From positions 1 through 64,000 of the forward strand of contig SVEA01000011.1 in assembly GCA_015057615.1 (NCBI GenBank): a stretch of 64,000 nucleotides of DNA. Reading direction: 5' to 3'. The notes below the pieces were generated by a model. That model saw only the letters and a list, made by a program, of their open reading frames with translations, ran no database searches and was not told the origin of the DNA. Position numbers and translations under genes: made by a program. The DNA is from Lachnospiraceae bacterium. GTDB taxonomy: Bacteria > Bacillota > Clostridia > Lachnospirales > Lachnospiraceae. Within the stretch, counting starts at the first letter, position 1; each line of letters begins with the position of its first letter. Shown here in pieces: positions 38,092 to 45,850 of this stretch.

Positions 38092-38122
38092 TAAATTTAT
38101 CATTAAATTAAGGAGTTTTATC

Positions 38123-39472
38123 ATGCAGAAAAAATTATTTCTCAAGGACTATACCTATATTGCATCAATGCTGTTCGGCATGTTCTTTGGTGCGGGCAAT
38201 TTAATCTTTCCTGTATATATGGGGCAGATGGCGGGGCAAAATGTCTTGCCGGCAACGATTGGCTTTTTAATCACCGGAGTAGGCTTACCGCTTCTTGGAA
38301 TTGTAGCAATGGGTATCTCTCACAGCAACGGTTTAAATGAAATGGGCAGCCGTGTTCATCCGGTTTACAGTCTCTTCTTGACCTGTATGCTGTATTTGAC
38401 CATTGGCCCCTTCTTTGCAATTCCAAGGACGGCTACCGTTTCTTTTGAAGTTGGTATCGCTCCGCTGCTGCCGGATCAAAAGATATCGATTTATTTAGCT
38501 GTATTTTCCCTGCTGTTTTTTATAACGGTCTTATGGTTTTCGATCCGGCCTTCCAAAATTTTAACCTGGATCGGTAAAATTTTAAATCCGATTTTTTTAA
38601 TTTCCCTTGGCATATTAGTCATTACCGCCCTGCTCAATCCCATGGGCCAGGTAGCGGAAATTCCGGTCATGGAGAGCTATCAAAGCAATAGTTTTTTCAC
38701 CGGTTTTCTGGAAGGGTATAATACGATGGATGCACTTGCCTCCCTGGCTTTCGGCATCGTTGTTATCAAGGTGATCCGTAATTTAGGAATAGAGGATTCC
38801 AGTGCAGTTGCTGTTGATACGGTAAAATCCGGACTATTTAGCATGACCTTTATGGCTTTGATCTATATCTCCCTTACGATCATTGGGGCACAGAGCAGGG
38901 GCGTATATGAAGTAAGCGCCAACGGCGGCGAGGCACTGTCGATTATCTCAAAGCATTACCTCGGTAATGTAGGTTCGATCGTCCTTGCGATCACCATGAT
39001 ATTTGCCTGCTTAAAAACAGCGGTCGGTCTGATTACCTCCTGCAGCGAAACCTTTGTAACCCTTTTTCCCCATTCCCTTCCTTACAAAGGTTATGCGATC
39101 CTGTTTTGTATCATATCCTTCGGCATAGCAAACTTTGGTTTGAAGAACATTATTTTCTTCTCCATCCCGGTCTTAATGTTTCTATACCCGCTTGCAATCA
39201 CGTTGATTCTACTCAGCTTATTTCATCGTTTTTTCCATGGGGCACGCTGCGTATATCTGTCCGTAACCGGCTTTACTGTGTTTGCCGCTATTTTTGATTT
39301 TATTAAGGCACTTCCGGATACCGTGAAAAATGTTCCGTTTGTGAATGCCCTTGTTTCTTTCGCTTCAAAATATCTGCCCTTCTATGACCTCGGCTTAGGC
39401 TGGGTCGTACCTGCTATTACCGGTCTTATCGTCGGTCTTATCATCAAGCGTACCGTAGCAAGCCGTTCATAG
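38123..39472 (+). CDS. brnQ: Branched-chain amino acid carrier (LIVCS family)
   Basis: Sodium- or proton-coupled importer of leucine, isoleucine and valine, 449 residues, about twelve helices. The N-terminal FGMFFGAGNLIFPVYMGQMAGQN is the family signature. TAAGGAG lies 8 bases before the ATG. It is flanked by R1 remnants on both sides and has no operon partner. Confidence 0.94.
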   Translation: MQKKLFLKDYTYIASMLFGMFFGAGNLIFPVYMGQMAGQNVLPATIGFLITGVGLPLLGIVAMGISHSNGLNEMGSRVHPVYSLFLTCMLYLTIGPFFAIPRTATVSFEVGIAPLLPDQKISIYLAVFSLLFFITVLWFSIRPSKILTWIGKILNPIFLISLGILVITALLNPMGQVAEIPVMESYQSNSFFTGFLEGYNTMDALASLAFGIVVIKVIRNLGIEDSSAVAVDTVKSGLFSMTFMALIYISLTIIGAQSRGVYEVSANGGEALSIISKHYLGNVGSIVLAITMIFACLKTAVGLITSCSETFVTLFPHSLPYKGYAILFCIISFGIANFGLKNIIFFSIPVLMFLYPLAITLILLSLFHRFFHGARCVYLSVTGFTVFAAIFDFIKALPDTVKNVPFVNALVSFASKYLPFYDLGLGWVVPAITGLIVGLIIKRTVASRS

Positions 39473-39486
39473 AATTCACTTACCAA

Positions 39487-39546
39487 AGCTTGATAGGGGT
39501 GTCAAAAGCCGATTTGTTAGGATAGCTTTTAACACTCCTATCAAGC
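39487..39546. repeat. R1 minimal derivative between convergent genes
   Basis: GCTTGATAGGGGTGTCAAAAGCC faces AGCTTTTAACACTCCTATCAAGC around the loop GATTTGTTAGGAT. The loop and CAAAAGCC are R1-specific; the outer stem differs from the 8341 copy on both arms. Confidence 0.7.
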
Positions 39547-39594
39547 ATGGAGGACATAAATGTACCGCAACTCTCTACCGCGGCCTGGGTCGTA

Positions 39595-40947
39595 TCAGAG
39601 GTCCAGCATAACGTTTGCAATGTTAAAATATATAATCAGAGAAAACGCATCTACAATTGTGGTTATAAAAGGACTCGCCATAACGGTAGGATCAAATCCC
39701 AGTTTCTTTGCAATCATCGGGAGCGTGCATCCTACTAACTTAGCTAAGAATACAGTCATAGCAAGGGTAGTACAAACAACCAATGCCACATAGATACCAA
39801 CCTTATCTATCAGTAGCAATTTAGCAAAATTGAACACTGCAAGGGTAATTCCGCACGCAATTGCTACTCGGAATTCTTTCCAGACAACACGGAAGATATC
39901 CTTAAAATCCAGTTCATGTAAGGACAAACCGCGAATAATGGTAACCGATGCCTGGCTTCCTGAGTTTCCGCCCGTATCCATAAGCATGGGGATATATGCG
40001 GTAAGTACCACATACGTTTTCAACGCATCCTCAAAACGGGTGATGATCATTCCGGTAAAGGTTGCGGAAACCATAAGAATGAGCAGCCATGGCGTACGGC
40101 TCTTCCAGATTTCAAAAACTGATTTCTTAAGATACGGCTTATCCGTCGGCGTAATTGCTGCCATAATCTCGATATCCTCGGTTGTTTCCTTCTGCAGTAC
40201 GTCGATCGCATCATCGACGGTTACAATACCAACCAGTCTTGAGTCCTTGTCTACCACCGGTAATACAGTCAGGTCGTATTTGGCAAATAGATTCGCCACC
40301 GTCTCCTGATCCTCTGTCGTCGTTACGTGAATAACATTGCGGTCCATCACATCTGCAATCAGTGTACTGTCATCGGAGAGGATCATGGTTCTGATCGTTA
40401 CAAATCCGATCAGATGCCTTACCGGGTCCATCACATAGCAGGTATCAATCGTCTCGCTGTTCAGCCCTTTTTGCTTGATTACCTTGATGGCATCCGCAAT
40501 TGTCATATTTGAATGCAAACCGATAAACTCCGTTGTCATAATACTTCCGGCGGAATCATGCGGATATTTTAATATCTCATTGATCAGCATACGAGTATGG
40601 GTATCGGAGTTCATAAGAATACGCTCTACCACATTTGCAGGCATTTCTTCCACAAGGTCTACCATATCATCGATATATAATTCATTCACGACTTCACGGA
40701 TCTCCGTATCCGAGAAGCTGCGGATCAGCATCTCCTGCTGCTCTGTGTCCATTTCTGCAAAGGATTCCGCTGCAAGATCCTTGGGTAAAATCCGAAACAT
40801 TAAAAGGATATTCTTCTCCGGTATATTTTCAAATAGTGCTGCAATATCGACTGGTTTCATCTTAGAAAAAATGCTCTTGATCGCCTTGTACTTTTTCTCT
40901 TCCATAAGTTCCATAACGTTTATTTCAAGTGAATTAAATTTTGCCAT
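39595..40947 (-). CDS. mgtE: Magnesium transporter MgtE
   Basis: Dimeric Mg2+ channel of 450 residues: N-terminal MgtE_N superhelix (about 20-125), two CBS domains (about 130-250) that close the pore when Mg2+ is high, and a five-helix membrane domain with the conserved YIPMLMDTGGNSGSQASVTIIRGL. AAGGAGG precedes the ATG. An M-box riboswitch, a terminator and a leader peptide lie upstream. Confidence 0.96.
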   Translation of the reverse strand: MAKFNSLEINVMELMEEKKYKAIKSIFSKMKPVDIAALFENIPEKNILLMFRILPKDLAAESFAEMDTEQQEMLIRSFSDTEIREVVNELYIDDMVDLVEEMPANVVERILMNSDTHTRMLINEILKYPHDSAGSIMTTEFIGLHSNMTIADAIKVIKQKGLNSETIDTCYVMDPVRHLIGFVTIRTMILSDDSTLIADVMDRNVIHVTTTEDQETVANLFAKYDLTVLPVVDKDSRLVGIVTVDDAIDVLQKETTEDIEIMAAITPTDKPYLKKSVFEIWKSRTPWLLILMVSATFTGMIITRFEDALKTYVVLTAYIPMLMDTGGNSGSQASVTIIRGLSLHELDFKDIFRVVWKEFRVAIACGITLAVFNFAKLLLIDKVGIYVALVVCTTLAMTVFLAKLVGCTLPMIAKKLGFDPTVMASPFITTIVDAFSLIIYFNIANVMLDL

Positions 40948-41040
40948 AAAGTCTTACCTCCTTATAAAGTATGTAATGAGAGCACCCGTATCAGAGGCCC
41001 CCTGTCTTCGACAGGAGCAAGACACAATTTGGCCGAAGCA

Positions 41041-41118
41041 TCAGTGATAAGCGGATACATCCGCAGTCATCTTACACCATCGACCAGGAATTGTGCCGCT
41101 ACTACTGCCAGTATCCAT
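41041..41118 (-). CDS. Predicted 25-residue leader peptide in the mgtE mRNA
   Basis: ATG at 41118 is preceded by AAAGGAGCGAGGTGAAAAAG, the best ribosome site in the leader, and opens a 25-codon ORF (MDTGSSSGTIPGRW..., ending with TGA at 41041). It lies between the riboswitch terminator and mgtE and is too short for the ORF track. Translation-coupled control of mgtE, as with Salmonella MgtL, is an inference; no proline run is present. About 70 bases downstream a CCTGTC/GACAGG hairpin precedes mgtE. Confidence 0.55.
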   Translation of the reverse strand: MDTGSSSGTIPGRWCKMTADVSAYH

Positions 41119-41139
41119 CTTTTTCACCTCGCTCCTTTC

Positions 41140-41180
41140 TAAAACAATAATCCCGGACTACAAAAAACGTATGTCCGGGA
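41140..41180 (-). terminator. M-box expression-platform terminator
   Basis: On the minus strand TCCCGGAC and GTCCGGGA form a GC-rich stem followed by TTATTGTTTT, directly after the riboswitch and before the leader peptide. Confidence 0.75.
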
Positions 41181-41195
41181 CACGAATATTCTACA

Positions 41196-41345
41196 GCACC
41201 GTCTGAGCTTTAGCTTCGCAGGGCAATGTAATTGCATTATGCTGCACCTTATGCTTCGACGCAGCCTGTTCAAACCTGCTCATGGTGTCTCCACCAATCC
41301 GCGGCAGCAATCCGTATCCCTGTGGTAGCCTTACCTACCGGATCA
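41196..41345 (-). ncRNA. M-box (ykoK) magnesium riboswitch
   Basis: The minus strand reads GGTAGGTAAGGCTACC, then GGATACGGATTGCTGCCGC, an AGCAGG...ACAGGCTGCGTCGAAGC region and GAAGCTAAAGCTC near the end, in the order of the M-box core. It sits in the leader of mgtE, the classical target. High Mg2+ should favour the terminator at 41140-41180. Confidence 0.85.
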
Positions 41346-41427
41346 ATTAACACTAATTAGTTTAGCCGTTATTTTCGAAACTGTCAAGTTCATGGAAATC
41401 AATTTTTATAAAAGGGCAAAAAAGGAT

Positions 41428-41629
41428 TACTGTTCACACCCACCCTGTATACCAAGTTATGATTTTGTCAAATGTATCCGTATCGGAGACGCTTTCGCTT
41501 AAGATTCATTACGTAGCGGTACATAAGGCTCCAAAATACGGAGCCAAAGTACCAACGAATGCAAATACTCCTGATGGGATATCATTTGTCGAAATCATAT
41601 TATAGACTTATTGGGGTGTGAACAGTAAC
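41428..41629 (-). repeat. Inverted-repeat element with R1-type hairpin at its centre
   Basis: Terminal inverted repeat TTACTGTTCACACCC / GGGTGTGAACAGTAA encloses about 200 bp. The centre, read on the minus strand, is GGTACTTTGGCTCC, loop GTATTTT, GGAGCCTTATGTACC, the same frame as in R1, although the ends are unrelated to R1. No coding capacity. Confidence 0.75.
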
Positions 41630-41634
41630 AAAAA

Positions 41635-41757
41635 AGGATCTGCAGCCTTCTTTCGCATGCGGGAGGATAAGACACTGATTCCTTCTGTCTTTCCAACCGT
41701 GTACTACAGGAAGGTTACACACCCTCTTCTATGCTTGCAGAGCTGCTGCCTTTTCGT
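41635..41757. repeat. R5 element, copy 2
   Basis: CTGTCTTTCCAACCGTGTAC and TACAGGAAGGTTACACACCC match the copy at 23870-24020 (GGTCTTTCAAACAGTGCATT, ACAGGAAGCTCACTGCCCC). The flanks GGATCTGCAGCC and CAGAGCTGCTGCC are roughly complementary. Confidence 0.5.
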
Positions 41758-41762
41758 AAACG

Positions 41763-42057
41763 GGGGCTGTCGCACTAACAACCTAAAAAGGCGCCCACAT
41801 AGAACTAGAATGTTTATCACATCAATGTCTAAAAAAAGAGTATGTGAATTATTATCCATAAAGAGACCGTTTGTCGCCATCGGTACTTAGGTTGTGGCAG
41901 ATAAATATCTGTCACAGCCTTATGTACCGCTATGAGCGACAACCGAGTGAGAACGTGTCTTATGTTGGATAATAATCACACACTCTTATTGAAAACCTAA
42001 AAGGTGATAAACATCATTAGCGTGAAAAGGGCGTCGTATATTTAGTGCGACAGCCCC
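41763..42057 (+). repeat. 295-bp long palindromic element (MITE-like)
   Basis: Perfect 16-bp terminal inverted repeat GGGGCTGTCGCACTAA / TTAGTGCGACAGCCCC. The interior continues the palindrome (GAGTATGTGAATTATTATCC against GGATAATAATCACACACTC; TGTCGC against GCGACA) up to a tip GGTACTTAGG...CCTTATGTACC enclosing a 13-bp stem. It contains no ORF of note and ends 23 bases before the stop of the binding-protein gene. Confidence 0.85.
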
Positions 42058-42079
42058 TGCAGCCGCATGTTTTCAAATA

Positions 42080-43663
42080 CTATTTGGAACTCTGCCATTC
42101 ATCAATTTGACTCTGCATTTCATCAATTACATCCTGAACACCGGTTGCTTCAAGCTTCTTAATTAATTTTGGAATTACATCATCCGGATCCACACTACCC
42201 GTATAAAGTGCAGCGCCAAACTCGTCTAAAATACCTCGAAAGCCTGCAATCTGTGTCGAAACAGGATCCGTATCAAAGTCAAATCCAAAGCTTGGGGTCG
42301 ATATCGATTTATTATTAAAGTCTCTGAATTCTGCCCATTTATCGAGCGGTTCTTTCTCTTGTACATACGTATTAAACAATCCGCCCTGTACCCAATAAGG
42401 CACCGAATAATTCTTTCTGTTTTCCTCATTAATCTGTATCTTACAGTTATATACAAATGGTCTGCCCTCGGTTTGCTCGATTTCCTCCTGCGTTGCATCC
42501 ACCTTATCATAATGAACTCCCTCAATACCATAGTTCAAAAGATTTCGTAAATATTCATCTGTATTAATCAGGTTTAATAATTCAACTGCTTTTTCCGGAT
42601 GCTTGGAGGTTCTTGAAACACCAGTCATTGCACCTCTGGCGGAAGCATTCGTTACTACCGTATCCATAATAGGAGTCGCAACGACTTCATAGCCTAAGTC
42701 CTTCCCCCAGATCAGTTCTGCATACGGCTGACCGTCGCCCTTTGTAACAAAACGCTTCACTGACTTATCATCGCTTGCCGTTGCCGCATCTTTGTTAATA
42801 TATCCTGCAAGAAAATACTCTCTAATTGTTCGCAGCGTACTCTGCATCTTCTCTGTCTCAAATACATTCTTAACAACTAAATGATTCGGATCGCAATCAT
42901 ATTCAATTCCAATCGGATCCTGTATCTTATCCATGTAGGTTGGTGCCGTGAAATCTCTTGTTAAATACATCGGAACGACTTCCGGCTCATTCTCCTTAAT
43001 TACCTTTAACCATGGCTCCAGATCCTCTACAGTTTTGATCTCCTGATACGGGATATCATACTTATCTACATATTCCTTTGTAAATACCCACATCGGCATA
43101 CTTCCGATTTCCTTCTCATTCGGCACGGCATAGGTGATGCCACCGATTTTGGCTGCCTCCCAGAATTTCGGATCAATATTATCATACATTTCTTTCCCAT
43201 ACTCTTTGAGCAAATCATCCAATGCAAGGAACGCACCCTTTTGCGCATTTTGCACATAATCATTTGCCCAGGAGCAGGTAAACATTAAGTCGAATTCATC
43301 ACCAGTATTAATTAATACCTGCATCTTCTTGTTGTAATCGCCCCAGCCAATCTGATTGATCTTCAGCGTTACACCGATTTTCTCTTTCGTATACTCATTT
43401 ACCTTTTCCAAAACGGTATCCATATCCTTCTGCGGATCCCCGATTTGATACCAGATCAATTCCACGACTTCATCTTTGCCGGAATCCTTCTTAGCGGAAT
43501 CATCCTTTTTATCATTCTCTTTATTCATATCGGTTTGCTTTGTCGCCTCGGTGGTATCCTTTTCATTGACTTTGGGCGATTTTTGGCATCCTGTCATCAA
43601 GGATAAAACCAGAACAAAGGAAAGTATTAATGCAAATACCTGTTTACTCCTTCTTACTTTCAT
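42080..43663 (-). CDS. Extracellular sugar-binding lipoprotein (LplA type), N-glycan locus
   Basis: 527 residues; signal peptide with lipobox LSLMTGC, a lysine/aspartate-rich linker, and a family 1 solute-binding fold (VELIWYQIGDPQKDMDTVLEKVNEYTKEKIGV at the start). GGGAGG lies before the ATG. It is last in an operon that starts with a GH85 enzyme, so it likely binds the released oligosaccharide (inference). No ATPase is encoded in the locus. The palindromic element at 41763 abuts its 3' side. Confidence 0.92.
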   Translation of the reverse strand: MKVRRSKQVFALILSFVLVLSLMTGCQKSPKVNEKDTTEATKQTDMNKENDKKDDSAKKDSGKDEVVELIWYQIGDPQKDMDTVLEKVNEYTKEKIGVTLKINQIGWGDYNKKMQVLINTGDEFDLMFTCSWANDYVQNAQKGAFLALDDLLKEYGKEMYDNIDPKFWEAAKIGGITYAVPNEKEIGSMPMWVFTKEYVDKYDIPYQEIKTVEDLEPWLKVIKENEPEVVPMYLTRDFTAPTYMDKIQDPIGIEYDCDPNHLVVKNVFETEKMQSTLRTIREYFLAGYINKDAATASDDKSVKRFVTKGDGQPYAELIWGKDLGYEVVATPIMDTVVTNASARGAMTGVSRTSKHPEKAVELLNLINTDEYLRNLLNYGIEGVHYDKVDATQEEIEQTEGRPFVYNCKIQINEENRKNYSVPYWVQGGLFNTYVQEKEPLDKWAEFRDFNNKSISTPSFGFDFDTDPVSTQIAGFRGILDEFGAALYTGSVDPDDVIPKLIKKLEATGVQDVIDEMQSQIDEWQSSK

Positions 43664-43754
43664 TATAAATCCTCCCTTAATATATGATAATTATATTTTA
43701 TAATACTTCCATGCTTTTCCAAGTGCATTAATTACAGTTTTACTTCACAAATTA

Positions 43755-44720
43755 TTATTCCTTAACTGCACCAATCGTCAAACCTTTTACAAAGTACCGC
43801 TGAAAGAAAGGATAGGCAAAAATGATCGGCAAAGTGGCAATGACAACGATCGCCATCTTCGTACTTTCCTTCGGCAGATTTAAAGCCATTTCAACACCAT
43901 CGATCCCCATTACCGTTGCGTTATTAATAAAGAATTCCATATTGGATTCAATCTTAATCAGCAGATACTGCAGCGGTATAATGGAGTTATCATCAATATA
44001 CAGCATCGCATTAAACCAATCGTTCCAGTATGCTAAGGTCAGGAACAAACCGATCGTTGCTAAACCGGGCAATGCCATGGGAATAACGATCTGGAAAAAG
44101 AGTCTTAGCTCCGATGCTCCGTCAATCTTCGCCGATTCAACCACGGATTCCGGAATACTGGTATTAAAAAAGGTCCGCAATACGATAATATTAAACGAGT
44201 TGAGAGCTAATGGAAGTATTAATACCCATATGGTATTTTTTAACATAAGCACCTTCGAGATCACGAAATAATTTGCCACCAAACCGCCGTTAAACAGCAT
44301 CGGGATTGCAATCAGCTTCGTGAAAAACTTACGGTACGCGAATGTTTTTCTGGATAAGGCATAGGCGTAAGTGCCGGTCAGCAATAATCCGATTATGGTT
44401 CCTAAGACCGTTACGGTAATTGTGGAGCCATAGCTTTTCAAAATATTGGTTCCCGAATCAAAGATATACCGATAAGCCTCCAAGCTTAGCTTTTTTGGTA
44501 TAAATTGATAGCCGTATAACGTCAGTGCCTTCTCATCTGTAAAGGAAATTATAATTACAAACAGGTAGGGAATAATACAAATCAATGCGAGAAAAGCCAG
44601 AATAATGTTGAAAATTGTATTGGTTGCCGGCTTAATCTGATTATATTTGCATTGTGCTTCCTCTATTTTTTCGATATGTTTCTCCTGCTTGGTACGCTTA
44701 AAGCCAAGTAACATATTCAT
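43755..44720 (-). CDS. Carbohydrate ABC transporter permease (LplC type)
   Basis: 321 residues with a polar N-terminal tail, six helices and EAA loop VESAKIDGASELRLFFQIVIPMA. CGGAGGTGA lies directly before the ATG; the second ATG two codons on has better spacing and is possible. It lies 10 bases after the partner permease gene. Confidence 0.92.
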   Translation of the reverse strand: MNMLLGFKRTKQEKHIEKIEEAQCKYNQIKPATNTIFNIILAFLALICIIPYLFVIIISFTDEKALTLYGYQFIPKKLSLEAYRYIFDSGTNILKSYGSTITVTVLGTIIGLLLTGTYAYALSRKTFAYRKFFTKLIAIPMLFNGGLVANYFVISKVLMLKNTIWVLILPLALNSFNIIVLRTFFNTSIPESVVESAKIDGASELRLFFQIVIPMALPGLATIGLFLTLAYWNDWFNAMLYIDDNSIIPLQYLLIKIESNMEFFINNATVMGIDGVEMALNLPKESTKMAIVVIATLPIIFAYPFFQRYFVKGLTIGAVKE

Positions 44721-44730
44721 TCACCTCCGT

Positions 44731-45678
44731 CTAGAATAATGCATTATCACTGTCGATTTTAGATACGATCTTATTTGCCGTCAAAATAAGTATAAAGCCT
44801 ACCGTAGATTGAAATAATGCCGCAGCCGAACTCATACCGATCTCTCCGGATGCCGTCAATGCGCGGTATACATAAGTATCAAGAACGTTAGTGTAATCAA
44901 ACAGGGCTCCTGAGTTTCTTGGAATCTGATAGAACAATCCAAAATCTGCACTGAAAATTCTGCCTACCGATAGGATAAATAAAATTGTGATTACCGGCTT
45001 GATCAGGGGAATTGTTATGTACTTGATTTGCTGAAATTTTGTAGCTCCGTCTATGACTGCCGCTTCATAATAGGTCTTATCAATGCCGCATATCGAGGCA
45101 AGATAAACGACGGTATTATAACCGATTCCCTTCCACTGGCTGACCAGAATAATAATGAACGGCCAGAACTTTTTCTCACTGTACCAGGCGATTTCTGTTT
45201 TCCCCATGCTTTGCAGAAGGTTATTAATAAATCCCTTATCCGGGTTTAAGAATGCATATAGAAAATAGCTTACGACTACCCAGGATAAAAAGTACGGCAA
45301 AAACATAGAACTTTGATAAATTTTAGCAAGGGTCTTCTTTCGGATCTCATTCAGCATTAATGCCACAAGGATCGGCAGTACGATACCCAGAACGATAAAA
45401 ACGATATTGTAGCAGACGGTATTTCGAAATACGATCCACATGTCTCCGCTGTAAAATAAAAACCTGAAATTATCAAAACCGCACCACTCACTATCAATTA
45501 AGCTTTTTATAAACCCGCCAGTCAGCTTGAGTTTTTTAAAAGCCACAATAACTCCGAACATTGGCAAATAGGCAAATATAAGAAACCATATTGCACCCGG
45601 AAGACTAAGCATAATCAATTGCCGGTTTCTTTTTAATCTGCTCATAAAGCTTGACTTTCTCGATTTCTGTCCCTGCAT
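44731..45678 (-). CDS. Carbohydrate ABC transporter permease (LplB type)
   Basis: 315 residues, six helices, EAA loop YYEAAVIDGATKFQQIKYITIPLI. AAGGAGG lies 10 bases before the ATG. It follows the response regulator gene by about 170 bases, where a separate promoter is possible, and forms the heterodimer with the LplC-type subunit. Confidence 0.92.
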   Translation of the reverse strand: MQGQKSRKSSFMSRLKRNRQLIMLSLPGAIWFLIFAYLPMFGVIVAFKKLKLTGGFIKSLIDSEWCGFDNFRFLFYSGDMWIVFRNTVCYNIVFIVLGIVLPILVALMLNEIRKKTLAKIYQSSMFLPYFLSWVVVSYFLYAFLNPDKGFINNLLQSMGKTEIAWYSEKKFWPFIIILVSQWKGIGYNTVVYLASICGIDKTYYEAAVIDGATKFQQIKYITIPLIKPVITILFILSVGRIFSADFGLFYQIPRNSGALFDYTNVLDTYVYRALTASGEIGMSSAAALFQSTVGFILILTANKIVSKIDSDNALF

Positions 45679-45850
45679 CTTGTCTGATTTCCTCCTTTAT
45701 TGCTTTCCTGCTTATACTATACCATTTATGAAAATAAGGTTATAGTTAAAAACTTTTAGGTTTAGTGAACATTCTATTGATATTATCCGGATTACGTTTC
45801 CAAACAAGTAAAACAGCCATTTTCTAAAACGATAATTTATGACGCTCCTA

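Larger units (their letters stand above)
37275..38122. other. Long divergent gap opuCA / brnQ
   Basis: Contains an inverted repeat AAAGTAAC...GTTACTTT (37458-37495) upstream of opuCA that could be an operator, an R2 copy (37523-37672), a small AGAGAAG/CTTCTCT hairpin near 37690 and a truncated R1 copy just before brnQ. I find no gene, no T-box and no other riboswitch here. Confidence 0.6.

Noticed and set aside
37275-38122. T-box or other amino-acid riboswitch before brnQ
   Set aside because: No T-box sequence (TGGNACCGCG) or specifier-type stem is visible; the space is taken by R2 and R1 copies.
41618-41890. 90-codon ORF
   Set aside because: It lies wholly inside three repeat elements, crosses their borders and has serine/arginine/cysteine-rich random composition.
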